Shown here: positions 11,610 through 23,383 of the stretch, in pieces
Layout of the letters: every line of letters starts with the position of its first letter
How positions within the stretch are numbered: position 1 is the stretch's first letter
Source: Crambe crambe
Taxonomy: Eukaryota > Porifera > Demospongiae > Poecilosclerida > Crambeidae
Reading direction: 5' to 3'
Assembly (NCBI GenBank): GCA_963924555.1
Contig: OZ004585.1
Location: forward strand, 7,828,556-7,892,555
Length of the DNA stretch: 64,000 bases
Translations under genes and position numbers: made by a program
Notes under the pieces: generated by a model
Seen by the model: the letters and a program-made list of their open reading frames with translations, nothing else
What the model was told of the DNA's origin: nothing
The model's database searches: none

Positions 11610-14600
11610 TTAATATGTATCAATGATTTGGTTTTCACGATCTTCAGCTGCTGAAAACAGCACCCTATCAGCTTCTTCATTAGCTTTGTCCTCTTTGTCC
11701 TCTAGAATTTTGTATCTGTTTGCATATTTCTTCCTGATCTTTGAGATTAGCTTTGGATAGTTGTGGCAACAATGAAACAGCACTATCAGAAGTAGCACAA
11801 AGAGTGCTAGACTCACTAAGATGTAGGTTGGAATTAAAGCAGATCCAAAGAAGAAATAACATTCTATTATCAGCAAATAGTCCACCATGAAAAATAAGTC
11901 TACCAATCCAATCAAACAGTTTTGGAATGGACGACAGAGAGCCTGTACAAGAATGAACGTTATAATAATCATGTGATGGATTGTTAACATAGTTTTAGGG
12001 CTTTTTCCTTGCAAACCACCATCAACTGTGAACAGGAGGAGGGTGATCCAGAGGCGGAGTCCAAACCAGAACCTCCACTTATCCTTGAAAGGGCCACCAT
12101 AAGCATCGATGAAAGGCTTGAAAAACTTGTTGACTAGTTTGAACCTCATGAAGCAGTAAGAGAATGTGACAAAAATAGTGTAAGGAAGCAGAAATAGTGC
12201 CGTGAATATCGTAGCAAGAGCTAGATAGAAACCGTGTATTCCATGCCCATAATCTTCACCATTATATAACCACACCGTCGTCTGGTTGACAATGCTAGAA
12301 TGATCTGTTGTGGAGTATAGTGTGGTGTAGCTGACAATATCGATCACTGTATGTAGAAGTTTAGAATAAGAAAGATAGAGTAATGTGGAAAGAACTTGCA
12401 CTGAAGATTTTGATACGAGGTTTGAAATTCTGATGGAGAATTTTGATATAATGATCATTTCAATGACAATGCTCCACAGACATACAGGAAATATGAACTG
12501 GAATCCTATTTTAGCTGTAGGAGTCATTTCCTTATAAAAACAGAGTGGAAAGCCAAGGTTAAGGTTGAGTAGAGAGATTACAATGCGTAAGAATGTTGCA
12601 TATGGTCCATGGTAGTCCTCTGTTAGTTTATCCATTGATAGACCCAGTATGTTGGCATAAAATATGACTCCATTGATGGTGCCTTCAGCTACAGTGAGTC
12701 GTAATGCAAAGAGAAGCACCACTAGAATGAGTCCGGCTAGGGCATACATTGGGAGAGTGAGGAGATAGAGATCAGTACAGTTATCATAACATGCCTCAGA
12801 TCCAAACACTGCACTGTAATTCTCCTTGCATTGACCACATAAGATTCCAATGCGATTGTTGAGACAGGATAGATCAGTAATGGAGTCATTTGGTATGAAA
12901 TCATGAAAGTTAGGGTCACAGTGGTTAGGTGGACAGTTTCTGGCAAACAAGATGGTTTCATTACTTGAATTGCCAGTCCAGAAATTTGGCGGACTTGTAA
13001 TGATTCTGGTATCAATATTGCACTCGTAACTATAGTCACGAAGGGCAAGTGTGCAGTTACAATACCCTTCTTCAGACATGTGAAATCCCAAAGGACAATA
13101 TGCATTGACATATATATAAAATCTGTTAGGGGGATCAGCCTTAGCTTTGTAACTGTATATAATTATGCAAATCTCTCTCTCTTCCCGGTTCTGAAACACT
13201 GCTGATACTGTGGAGCTACTCTCATGTTTATGTAATACATAATCAAGCTCCTGAATTAGAAATCGGCCATCTGAGCAACTTACTTGCTGCAATACAACGA
13301 ACTTATCATCATAGGACTGAGATATGGAAATGGCCCTTTCTCCTGGATAGGTAAAAAGGCTTGCCAGATAAAAAGAAGCATTCACAAGATTGAAATAATC
13401 AACGTATGTGCAGTTCCATTTTTCTCCATGTAATTGCCAGCATATTCCATTGGGGAGGGATGTGAATTTATCAAATTCATCCATTTCTTTCAATATCACA
13501 TCAAACACTGTGCTGTATGCATATTGATTGTGCTTACTATCCCAAGCACGTGGTCCAAACAAGAATTTAGGGGACTCTAAGAGGTTGGTTAATGAGTCAG
13601 GTACAAATAAAGAGTTGGGTGTAGTGATGTAATTGGTGTTGTTTCTGAAGTAGAGTGCAATCTCTATTTCGGTGATGTTCTTCAGTGAGTAAAGCCTATT
13701 TGGCTGTATATACATTCTACTCTCTGATACATGTATAGCACTTCCTTTATTGCCCCTATTGTCATAGAATCTAGCCTCCAGAGGTTCCTTCAAAACTAAG
13801 TTAGATGATCGCATAATGGTTATTGCACCTCCAGAATACACATTCTTGACACCAGCACCACACATGGTCAAGTTCCCAGAAATGGTCAAATTACTGTGAA
13901 CAATTATTATTCCACGATTCATTGAACAAAAGTAATTGTGTCCATTCATGGTAATACGTGTCTTCTCTAAAAACATAACAGCATGTCTTTTTAATGGATC
14001 ACTATAGTGCATGTAGACATTGGCGATATCAATATGTAAGAGTGAATTACCATATGCCATTCCATTGATATATGAGCCCACTCTATTCGAGTGGTCTGAA
14101 TTGAATCCAAGATACTTTATGCACCAAGATGTTTTTTCCAGTTTAATTTCATGTGATATGCTGGAATGCGACCGAATGATTAACAGTGCACTTATATAAG
14201 AGGAAGTCGATGTCACTGGTACACTGTGGGTATAGAGTGGAAATGCAGTGTTCTTAATAATGAGTGATCTTCTCTCTCCAGTGACTGTCTTATTAAGGAA
14301 ACCAGTTGAATGATGAATGATAAACAGTGGCAAAGGAATGAAATAATGTTTGGTGTCTTGAAATGAGTTGCTTCCATTTGAGCAATACTCATATGGGACT
14401 CCTTGGAATATGACTTGGGAATCAGTTATACTATTATGAAAAAAGATACTGACACCTAGTTTTGGGCCTGTCCAAATGGGCGAAGAACTATTCGGTTTCA
14501 TGTTCATGCTGATATTTGCTACAAATTTTTGCTGTGATATTAATAGAGTGAACCACCTATTGATCTCTGATATATTTTGATAGTTACTGAAGGGTAGCCA

Positions 14601-15323
14601 ACCATGTTCAGCAATGGGTGGCATTTTGAGTGTAGAGTTGTTTACAATGTGTAGATTACATTTCAAGCTTGAAGTGGTCATAAGACTGTCAGTGAAGTAA
14701 AAGAGAGTTCTCATATGGGGCACGACAATAGAAGCTATGTTGATATGGACATTGCTATCACCACAAAGATTCACTCCTATTATGCTGAACTCACTGGTAT
14801 TCCATCTCTGATGTATCAGGTTATTTAATGTCAAGTTGTAGCAATGGTTGAAAAAGAATGCTGTTTTTGTATCTTTATGATACTGTATGAATTGGTTAGT
14901 ATTGTTAACATACCTCACAGCTGGTGCTGGAATAACACCTGCACAATTGTGGAACACGATAGAACTGATGGTCAGATTGGAGACATTGAAGAACCCAAAT
15001 CCCCCAGATCCTGGAAGGCATTCAATTTCAACATGATCGTGTCCATTGACTCTGTTCATGAGTAGCTCTTGTGAAGGAGCAATAGTGATATCAGAGGTAT
15101 TCTCAATCTGACAAAATGAGTGCTTTCCATCGATCATAAACAAGGACTTGTTAAGCTCAAGGTTGGTATTAGGAGGGATAGTTGCACTAGGAGAACACAG
15201 ATACTTCATCAGACTCTCACCATCATTAATGGACACACTTTCAGCTGAACAGCTATTGGCTAGTACACTCAGAAACACAACAGCCAGATAAGGCAGGGAA
15301 GTACTGCAGCATAACCTACCCAT
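11610..15323 (-). CDS. Beta-helix ectodomain, Cys-rich, multi-pass membrane protein (copy A)
   Basis: Intronless gene of 1237 residues. I chose the ATG at 15323 because the paralogue starts at the same MGRL; the frame extends 13 codons further up without an ATG. A signal peptide (about residues 4-28, ending CSA) is followed by an Asn-glycosylation-rich ectodomain of about 750 residues. Its repeated short Ile/Leu/Asn strands suggest a right-handed beta-helix. A Cys-rich module follows (LCGQCKENYSAVFGSEACYDNC), then about 8-10 hydrophobic segments in the last 400 residues, beginning LYLLTLPMYALAGLILVVLL. The tail is short, acidic and cytoplasmic-looking. The neighbouring copy at 18693 is closely similar throughout. 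Its function is unknown; a cell-surface recognition or adhesion receptor is plausible but inferred. I recall similar large families in sponges and cnidarians. Confidence 0.85.
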   Translation of the reverse strand: MGRLCCSTSLPYLAVVFLSVLANSCSAESVSINDGESLMKYLCSPSATIPPNTNLELNKSLFMIDGKHSFCQIENTSDITIAPSQELLMNRVNGHDHVEIECLPGSGGFGFFNVSNLTISSIVFHNCAGVIPAPAVRYVNNTNQFIQYHKDTKTAFFFNHCYNLTLNNLIHQRWNTSEFSIIGVNLCGDSNVHINIASIVVPHMRTLFYFTDSLMTTSSLKCNLHIVNNSTLKMPPIAEHGWLPFSNYQNISEINRWFTLLISQQKFVANISMNMKPNSSSPIWTGPKLGVSIFFHNSITDSQVIFQGVPYEYCSNGSNSFQDTKHYFIPLPLFIIHHSTGFLNKTVTGERRSLIIKNTAFPLYTHSVPVTSTSSYISALLIIRSHSSISHEIKLEKTSWCIKYLGFNSDHSNRVGSYINGMAYGNSLLHIDIANVYMHYSDPLKRHAVMFLEKTRITMNGHNYFCSMNRGIIIVHSNLTISGNLTMCGAGVKNVYSGGAITIMRSSNLVLKEPLEARFYDNRGNKGSAIHVSESRMYIQPNRLYSLKNITEIEIALYFRNNTNYITTPNSLFVPDSLTNLLESPKFLFGPRAWDSKHNQYAYSTVFDVILKEMDEFDKFTSLPNGICWQLHGEKWNCTYVDYFNLVNASFYLASLFTYPGERAISISQSYDDKFVVLQQVSCSDGRFLIQELDYVLHKHESSSTVSAVFQNREEREICIIIYSYKAKADPPNRFYIYVNAYCPLGFHMSEEGYCNCTLALRDYSYECNIDTRIITSPPNFWTGNSSNETILFARNCPPNHCDPNFHDFIPNDSITDLSCLNNRIGILCGQCKENYSAVFGSEACYDNCTDLYLLTLPMYALAGLILVVLLFALRLTVAEGTINGVIFYANILGLSMDKLTEDYHGPYATFLRIVISLLNLNLGFPLCFYKEMTPTAKIGFQFIFPVCLWSIVIEMIIISKFSIRISNLVSKSSVQVLSTLLYLSYSKLLHTVIDIVSYTTLYSTTDHSSIVNQTTVWLYNGEDYGHGIHGFYLALATIFTALFLLPYTIFVTFSYCFMRFKLVNKFFKPFIDAYGGPFKDKWRFWFGLRLWITLLLFTVDGGLQGKSPKTMLTIHHMIIITFILVQALCRPFQNCLIGLVDLFFMVDYLLIIECYFFFGSALIPTYILVSLALFVLLLIVLFHCCHNYPKLISKIRKKYANRYKILEDKEDKANEEADRVLFSAAEDRENQIIDTY

Positions 15324-16435
15324 GACTAATGTAGACTGCCAGCTATAGCTACCTAGATTCAATTTATAGTGATACTAATTGAATTATCATGACCATCAGA
15401 CACAAAAAATCTGATGTGTGGCTATAGGGCTAAGCCACCACCAGAGTGACTGTTACCACATCTTACATTATTTGTCCCGCACTTTTAAGAAATCACGGCA
15501 CCAATTACCACATAGCTGACAGCATAATGTTGGCTAGCTATTATTATAACCACCACTATCAAATTAACTGTATCTTCCTGGACATCTGGAATCTGAAATT
15601 AGATTACTAGCTAATAGTTCTTCCATGACAGCTGGCATCAGCTATTAATTTAGCTATCTGCAGTGCTGATACCCACTTCACTATACAGGGTGTAGTTTGT
15701 TTTTCGTTTGTATTTTTTTTTGTGTTGTAGTTATGGTCTAGTGATGTGGGAACAGTTTCCCTGTTGAGTATAACACACTATAATAAGGGTGTTATGAGCC
15801 TGTGTGAAAGTGACTATATTTTTATTTTTGTTCTTTGTGTTGTTGTTGTCTTTTTTAATAATGATCCAGTCATTGTGGGAACAGTTTTCCTGTTCACTAC
15901 TACACCCAGTATAACACACTAACAGGGTGTTATGAACCTGTGTGAAAGTGACACTAGCTATACCCCTGAAACCTTCAGGGATAAGAAAACTAGCTAGGTA
16001 GTGGCTTAGACCACAGAAACATGATCCATGATCCTATCAATATCAGAATCCATGCAGTTAACCATCCAACAACCTATAGCTGAAATTGGCAGCACATGAC
16101 CACAAGTCTATTAGCTAACCCTATAATTTAATAGCTAGCTTCTCCCATTCTTAGAAATTGGGAAGTTTGTGGTGTAACTGGAGATGGTTAAGTTAGTGGC
16201 TTGCCAATCATAGGCAACCATAGGACAAATTTATGGTGTACACCACATTATGGTCCACAAAGAAAAACAGTAAGGCAGTTGTTCTTTCTCTAGTGGCATT
16301 AAGAATGTCAAGTCCATTGGCATATTTCTGAGCTGGACAACTCTTCTAAACTTTTCTACGATCTCTGGATCCAATTAGCTATGCTGTAATGAATTCCAGA
16401 GGGAGTAACTAAATCAGGAGGTGTGGCAGAGTGAT

Positions 16436-16680
16436 AGTTGTCAAGGACAAGAAAGTGCTCAGTTTTTAGGTTCATGCTCTACCTCCAGTATTCAAGACAC
16501 TGTTGTAAGCATCTCTAGTTTGTTTGTTTGTTTGTTTGTTTGTTTGTTCTTCATGATCTTTTCTAGAACATCATGCCACACTAAGTGGCATGTTATCTTG
16601 CAAGTTAGTCCCACTCTGAGCTGCATACCCTAATCTATTGCTTTTGCCTGTCACTCTGTTGACCCTTTACCTGTTATATC
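16436..16680. repeat. Array flanking unit, copy 2, with (TTTG)n
   Basis: Second copy of the segment also found at 10612-10850 and 24590-24870. It contains a TTTG microsatellite at about 16513-16545. It lies on the 3' side of the gene at 18693-22400. Confidence 0.65.
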
Positions 16681-16831
16681 TTACTGGAATGACAGTAAAA
16701 CAAGAATGATATCAAGAATATTTTTATCATTTAGTCATCTCTATGAGATTTTATGATCTCAAATTTTGTATGATCATAACACTGACAATCTTTACAAGAT
16801 GACACTGTAGGCTGACTCTATTAAATAGACA

Positions 16832-16892
16832 CACTTTCAGCTGAACAGCTATTGGCTAGTATACTCAGAAACATGACAGCCAGATAAGGCAG
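16832..16892 (-). pseudogene. Relic of the signal-peptide end of the beta-helix gene
   Basis: These 61 bp match the segment at about 15233-15293 of copy A with few changes, in the same orientation. That segment encodes the signal peptide and cleavage region. No downstream coding sequence remains. Confidence 0.7.
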
Positions 16893-18692
16893 GGAACTGA
16901 TCTACATTATGTATGTTAAAATATTATTGTGAAAGTGACACTAGCTATACCCCTGAAAGCTTCAGGGATAAGAAAACTAGGTAGGTAGTGGCTTAGTGGA
17001 CACACTGGGACCTCCACATAGTGACCTCCACATAGTGAACATGATCCAATGTCAATTCCATGGTCCTATCAATATCAGAATCCATGCAGTTAACCATCCA
17101 ACAATCTATACTTTACTGCTGTCTTTGCTGCAGATTTTTGGCAGCCATATGGTTACAGGTAGCTATAGCTACCATCTACACTGTGTCATAATGTGTACAC
17201 CACAAATTTGTCCTATGGTTGCCTATAACTGGCAAGCCACTAATTTACCATCTCCAATTACCTACACCACAAACTTTCCAGTATAGGAGAAGCTATAGCT
17301 ATTAAATAAAAGGATTAACAGACTTGTGGTCATGTGCTGCCGATTTCAGCTATAGTCGTTCTTTCTTCACTCTGTTGATATAATCTCCTTGTGTGAACCT
17401 TCCCCAATGAAAGCTAAAATGAGTTTATGTGAATTGTTAGTAAATACTACAAGATAACACTGTAGCTCAATAATACAGTGGTAAAATCAGCATGCTAGCA
17501 TAACAAGAAAAGAGTGGATTCGATATAATATTATTATAATAAGGAAATAAATAAAACATGAATGGGTTCTATTATACACACTTCATGACTCATAGCTATA
17601 CACAATCAAAACTGCCTGCTCTTTCACTTGTAAAGGTTGCTCATAATATCCTTAATTTAGTGTCACTGGACTGATTCTATAAATGCCTTCATGTCCTGTA
17701 TTTAGCTATCCTTCCATAAAAGTAATTAAGATCTTGAAGTAATTGCCAGGAAATAAATTTAGTGCATATTTTTATGACATAGCTAATTACGCAAAGTTAT
17801 CTTTCTAATATTATAGAATATCAGTCATGTGACACTAAATTTCAACTAGCTAGCTAGCTAGTTAAAAAGCAAGTAGCTAGCTACTTCTGGCCATTCTACG
17901 ATTTCATTCCTCCTGATTCCTCCCATTCACTTCCACTGGAAGAAAATAATCCTTGGTAGCTACCATAATATGAAACCTTGGATTTGATTCCTTGAAATCT
18001 GATCCTGGTTTAGTAAGGTGAACTATTCAAGTTCATTGATGCAATCTCTGAGTTAATTAGTATAATCAAAACACACAAGAGGCCAAATAAAGGCAAGGAG
18101 AGATATTGCAGAATGCAACAGGAGCTAAAGTAGGGATAAGTGGCTAGTTGTTCATTACGGGGGCAGAGTGACAAAAATGAAGTGATCAGGTGACTAACAC
18201 AGCATGCCAGGTGGGTCTGGGGACATATCACCCAGAAATGTTTTGGCTTTAGAGCTTTTTAGTAGATTGAAGCTGATGCATTCTCAATTAGCATTCGGAA
18301 TGAAAAAAGTGGTCCTGACTAACCTGATCAGTCACTACTGGGTTATATGGAGGTGTGGCAAGGGGTAACTTAACTCTCTTTGTCATGAACAGCATTACCA
18401 GTAGATTCACATTACATCATAGCTGAAGAAATAGCTTAGTGTTTCTTCTTCTTTTTCTTCTTCTCCTTCTCCTTTTTTAGCATCAGTCATCTCTATGAAA
18501 CTCACTCTCATCTTGTGTGAACATTCCCCAATGAAATTAGTAGCTGAAAGGTCAGTTTATGAATAGTTAGTGATCGTTAGTGAAACACGTAGCTAACAGC
18601 ATCCATATATAATTAACAAATCAAGTTAAGAAAGAGTGGTTCTATAATAAGTAGCTTGGTGCGTGCATGTGTACTTAGAAATTTATTTTTGA

Positions 18693-21600
18693 TTAATATG
18701 TATCAGCAATTTGATTTTCACGCTCTTCGGCTGCTAAAAACAGCTTCCTGTCAGTTTCTTCAATAGCATGACCATTTTCGTCTTTGCCAGTTACGTATCT
18801 GTTCACATATTTCTTCCTGATCTTTGAGACAAGATTTGGGTAGTTGCGGCAACAATGAAATAGCACTATCAGAAGTAGCACAAAGAGTGCTAGACTCAGT
18901 AAGATATAAGCTGCAATTGAAGTAGGTCCAAAGATGAAATAGCATTCTATTATTAGCCAATAGTCCACCATGAAAAATAAGTCTACCAATCCAATCAAAC
19001 GGTTTTGGAATGGACGACGAAGTGACTGTATGAGAATGAATATAATAATAATCATCCGATGAATCGTTAACATGGTGTTAGGGCTTTTTCCTTGCAAACC
19101 ACCATCAACTGTGAACAGGAGGAGGGTGATCCAGAGGCGGAGTCCAAACCAGAACCTCCACTTATCCTTGAAAGGGCCACCATAAGCATCGATGAAAGGC
19201 TTGAAGAATTTGTTGATTAGTTTGAACCTCATGAAGCAGTAAGAGAATGTGACAAGAATAGTGTAAGGGAGCAGAAAGAGTGCTGTGAATGTCGTAGCAA
19301 GAGCTAGATAGAAACCATGTATACCATGGCCATAATCTTCACCATTATAAAACCAAACTATCGTCTGGTTGACAGTGCTAGAATGATCTGTTGTGGATAG
19401 TGTGGTGTAACTGACGATATCGATCACTGTACGTAGGAGTTTAGAATATGAAAGATAGAGCAATGTGGAAAGAACTTGCACTGAAGATTTTGATATGAGG
19501 TTTGAAATTCTGATGGAGAATTTTGATATAATGATCATTCCAATGACAATGCTCCACATGTACACAGGAAATATGAACTGGAATCCTATTTTAGCTGTAG
19601 GAGTCATTTCCTTGTAAAAACAGAGTGGAGAGCCAAGGTTAAGGTTAAGTAGAGAGATTACGATGTGTAAGAATGTTGCATATGGTCCATGGTAGTCTTC
19701 TGTTAGTTTATCTATTGATAGACCCAGTATGTTGGCATAGAATATAACCCCATTGATGGTGCCTGTGGCTACAGTGAGTCGCAGTGCAAAGAGAAGCACC
19801 ACTAGAATGAGTCCGGCTAGGGCATACATTGGGAGAGTGAGGAGATAGAGATCAGTACAGTTATCATAACATGCCTCAGATCCAAACACTGCACTGTAAT
19901 TCTCCTTGCATTGACCACATAAGATTCCAGTGCGATTGTTGAGACAGGATAGATCAGTAATGGAGTCATTCGGTATGAAATCATGAAAGTTAGGGTCACA
20001 GTGGTTAGGTGGACAATTTCTGGCAAACAAGATGGTTTCGTTACTTGAATTGCCAATCCAGAAATTTGGCGGACTTGTAATGACTCTGGTATCAATATTG
20101 CACTTGTAACCATAGTTACTGAGGGTAGGCATGCAGATACAATACCCTTCTTCAGATATGCGAAACCCCAGAGGACAATATGCATTGACATATATATAAA
20201 ATCTATTACGGGGATCAGCCTTAGCTTTGTCACTGTATATAATTATGCAAATCTCTTTCTCTTCCCGGTTTTGAAACACTGCTGATACTGTGGAGTTACT
20301 CTCATGTTTATGTAATACATAGTCAAGCTCCCTAATTGGAAATTGGCCATCTGAGCAACTTACTTGCAATATAATGAACTTATCATCATAGGAACAAGAC
20401 ATAGAAATGGCCCTTTCTCCTGGATAGGTAAAAAGGCTTGCCCGATAAAAAGAAACATTTGCCAAATTCAAATAATCAACGTATGTGCAGTGCCATTTCT
20501 CTCCATGTAACTGCCAGCATATTCCATTTGGAAGGGATGTGAATTTATCAAATTCATCCATTTCTTTCAATATCACATCAAACACTGTGCTGTATGCATA
20601 TTGATTGTGCTTACTATCCCAAGCATGTGGTCCAAACAAGAATTTAGGGGAATCTAAGAGGTTGGTTAATGATTCAGAGTAGATAAATAAAGAGTTGGGT
20701 GTATTGAAGTAATTGGTGTTGTTTCTGAAATAGAGTGAAATCTCTATTTCGGTGATGTTCTTCAGTGAGTAAAGCCTATTAGGCTGTATATACATTCTAC
20801 TATCTTCTGCCACATATATAGCACTTCCTTGAGTGGCCTTATTGTCACAGAATCTAGCCTCCAGAGGCTCCTTCAGAAATATATTTGATGACTTTCTAAT
20901 GATTATAGCACCACCTTGATATAATATATTGTTGGTATCGGCACCACACGCAGTCAGGTTCCCAGAAATGGTCAAATTACTGTTCTCAACTTGAATCATA
21001 TTTCTATGATTCACTGAAAAGTAATTGTGTCCATTCAATGTAATATCATGTATGTTGATGAAGTACATTATAATTCGTATAAACAATGGACTACTATAGT
21101 TCATGTAGGCATTAACAATATCGATATGTAAGAGTGAATTATCAAATGCCTCTCCATTGATCATGTTATATGAGCCCACTCTGTCTGAACTGAACCCGAA
21201 ATGCTTCAAGCACCAAGATACGTTTTCCAATGTAACTTGATGTGGTATCTTGGAATCTGAAATGACTAGCACTTGTATGATATCCAAATAAGAATTAGTC
21301 GATGTCACTGGGGCACTGTGGGGATACAGTACAAATGCAGTGTTCTTGATAACAAGTGATCTTCTCTCTCCAGTGACTGTCTTATTAAGGAGAGGAGTAG
21401 AATGATGCCTGATGCACAGTAGTAAAGGAATGAAATAATGCTTGGGGTCTTGAAATGAGTTGCTTCCATTTGAGCAATACTCATACGGGACTCCTTGGAA
21501 TATGACTTGGGAATCAGTTATACTATTAATAAATATGACACTGATGCTTAGTTTTGGGCCTATCAAAGAACTAGTTGGTTTTATATCCATATGGACATTT

Positions 21601-22400
21601 ACTTTGAATTTTTGCTGTGATAGTAAAAGAGTGAACCACCCAGTGATATTTGATATCAATAGATGGTTAGGGAGGTGTCTAAAACCTTCCTCGCAATATT
21701 CAGTAATTGGTGGAATTTCGAGGGTAGAGTTGTTTACGATATTTAGATTACATAACAAGCTTGAAGTGGTCATAAGACTGTCAGTGAAGTAAAAGAAGGT
21801 TTTCATGTGGGGCACTGTGATAGAAGCTGTGTTGATATGGACATTGCTATGACCACAAAGATTCACTCCTATCATACTGAACTCACTGGTATTCCGAGGT
21901 ATCAAGTTATTTAGTGTCAAGTTGTAGCAATGATTGAAAAAGAATGCTGTTTTTGTATCTTTATGATACCGTATGAATTGGTTAGTATTGTTAACATACC
22001 TCACAACTGGTGCTGGAATAACACCTGCACATTTTTTGAACACAATAGAACTGATGGTGAGATTGGAGACATTGAAGAACCAAAATCCCCCAGACCCTGG
22101 AAGACATTCAACTTCAACATGATTTTGTCCACTTTTTAGTAGCTCTTGTGAAGGAGCAATAGTGATATCAGAGGTATTCTCAATCAGACAAAATGAGTGC
22201 TTTCCATCGATCATAAACAAGGACTTGTTAAGCTCAAGGTTAGTATTAGGAGGGATAGTTGCACTAGGAGAACACAGATACTTCATCAGACTCTCACCAT
22301 CATTAATGGACACATTTTCAGCTGAACAGCTATTGGCTAGTACACTCAGAAACACAACAGCCAGATAAGGCAGGGAACAGTTGCAGACTAACCTACCCAT
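18693..22400 (-). CDS. Beta-helix ectodomain, Cys-rich, multi-pass membrane protein (copy B)
   Basis: Intronless gene of 1235 residues, starting at the ATG at 22400 (MGRL). It has the same architecture as copy A: a signal peptide, an Asn-glycosylated beta-helix-like ectodomain, the LCGQCKENYSAVFGSEACYDNC module, many hydrophobic segments and a short charged tail. Differences from copy A concentrate in the N-terminal ectodomain (for example the block encoded around 21640-21730) and in the last 30 residues. The Cys-rich and membrane regions are almost unchanged. That pattern fits a conserved membrane engine with a more variable outer domain, as in recognition receptors; this is inference. Conserved sequence immediately upstream of the ATG is shared with copy A. 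Confidence 0.85.
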   Translation of the reverse strand: MGRLVCNCSLPYLAVVFLSVLANSCSAENVSINDGESLMKYLCSPSATIPPNTNLELNKSLFMIDGKHSFCLIENTSDITIAPSQELLKSGQNHVEVECLPGSGGFWFFNVSNLTISSIVFKKCAGVIPAPVVRYVNNTNQFIRYHKDTKTAFFFNHCYNLTLNNLIPRNTSEFSMIGVNLCGHSNVHINTASITVPHMKTFFYFTDSLMTTSSLLCNLNIVNNSTLEIPPITEYCEEGFRHLPNHLLISNITGWFTLLLSQQKFKVNVHMDIKPTSSLIGPKLSISVIFINSITDSQVIFQGVPYEYCSNGSNSFQDPKHYFIPLLLCIRHHSTPLLNKTVTGERRSLVIKNTAFVLYPHSAPVTSTNSYLDIIQVLVISDSKIPHQVTLENVSWCLKHFGFSSDRVGSYNMINGEAFDNSLLHIDIVNAYMNYSSPLFIRIIMYFINIHDITLNGHNYFSVNHRNMIQVENSNLTISGNLTACGADTNNILYQGGAIIIRKSSNIFLKEPLEARFCDNKATQGSAIYVAEDSRMYIQPNRLYSLKNITEIEISLYFRNNTNYFNTPNSLFIYSESLTNLLDSPKFLFGPHAWDSKHNQYAYSTVFDVILKEMDEFDKFTSLPNGICWQLHGEKWHCTYVDYLNLANVSFYRASLFTYPGERAISMSCSYDDKFIILQVSCSDGQFPIRELDYVLHKHESNSTVSAVFQNREEKEICIIIYSDKAKADPRNRFYIYVNAYCPLGFRISEEGYCICMPTLSNYGYKCNIDTRVITSPPNFWIGNSSNETILFARNCPPNHCDPNFHDFIPNDSITDLSCLNNRTGILCGQCKENYSAVFGSEACYDNCTDLYLLTLPMYALAGLILVVLLFALRLTVATGTINGVIFYANILGLSIDKLTEDYHGPYATFLHIVISLLNLNLGSPLCFYKEMTPTAKIGFQFIFPVYMWSIVIGMIIISKFSIRISNLISKSSVQVLSTLLYLSYSKLLRTVIDIVSYTTLSTTDHSSTVNQTIVWFYNGEDYGHGIHGFYLALATTFTALFLLPYTILVTFSYCFMRFKLINKFFKPFIDAYGGPFKDKWRFWFGLRLWITLLLFTVDGGLQGKSPNTMLTIHRMIIIIFILIQSLRRPFQNRLIGLVDLFFMVDYWLIIECYFIFGPTSIAAYILLSLALFVLLLIVLFHCCRNYPNLVSKIRKKYVNRYVTGKDENGHAIEETDRKLFLAAEERENQIADTY

Positions 22401-23383
22401 GACTAATGTAGACTGCCAGCTATAGCTACCTGAGCCTTAATTTATAGCTATCATGTCACGATGTGGGGCACACAGACCAATTATGGGGCTATACGTGTGC
22501 ACTAAATTAGTCATGCAACAGGATGTGGATAGCTAGTGCCATTATGACTGTAACCTTCACTATTATGGCTGTAACCTTCACTACTATGGCTGTAACCTTC
22601 ACTATTTTGCTATCGGCTGGAAACTTTAATCATCTTAATGATACGATGTCATGACATTGTAGTGGAATTCTTCTCATGGGGACACCTTTTTCGAGGGATC
22701 GAGGAATCTGATTAGAATCCTTAGGTGAACTACATCGTTGGGGACAGAGAAAACTCTCCTAATGTTTGCATTTCGGGAGTGTCACGGTGTAATAGTGCAG
22801 CACATAATATGACACATAATAACTACGTATCATTAGAGCTAGTTTGTATCATGAATTTTTTGTTTTGGAAAAAAATAATAAGTCGACAGGACACATTCCT
22901 GGAAGATGTACCCCCATGAAGAGTTCAACAAATTTGCTGACCAAAAAATCCTTGCATGGCATCTGTATAGTAGGGAAAGCACATCATAAGGTGCCAATCC
23001 CATAATCATGTTTCAGTAATGCAGTTAGTAAACAAAATTTAATCATGCTGGCCAAAGGATTCCCCATGCGTGTGGTGTATAGTCTGGGAAATACATTAAT
23101 AGTGGAGAACTAACCATCACACTTGAGATGGTGGTGAATTCAATTGGTCAAGTTTGTGGTGTACACATCATAATGTTATGAAGTGCTATAGAGCTAAAGT
23201 CACATAATATAGAATGCAGGAGAGTCGGGGGGGGATTGGAACTCCCCTAAGTGACAGGTGTCTTAACTTGGCACCAGCAAACAGAATGGCAACCATATAT
23301 ATCCATTGTTGAAAGGATTTATTAATTCCTGCTCATCCAGCTGCTCAGCCCATGTTATTCTATGGCTGTAGCTAGCTACGTAC

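Larger units (their letters stand above)
16075..17352. repeat. Large inverted repeat enclosing gene-array debris
   Basis: 16075-16262 and 17188-17352 are inverted copies, both containing 'ggcagcacatgaccacaag' or its complement. 16020-16070 is also repeated directly near 17040-17105. The enclosed DNA includes a fragment of the 5' end of the beta-helix gene. A foldback element or an inverted duplication would both fit. Confidence 0.6.
15324..18692. other. Spacer between the two full-length beta-helix genes
   Basis: I see no functional gene here. It contains the inverted repeat 16075-17352, a 5' relic of the beta-helix gene (16832-16892), a flanking-unit copy (16436-16680) and a duplicated segment near 15735-15955. 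About 60 bp directly upstream of the ATG at 15323 is conserved with the same position upstream of 22400, so it may hold the core promoter and 5' leader. Confidence 0.5.
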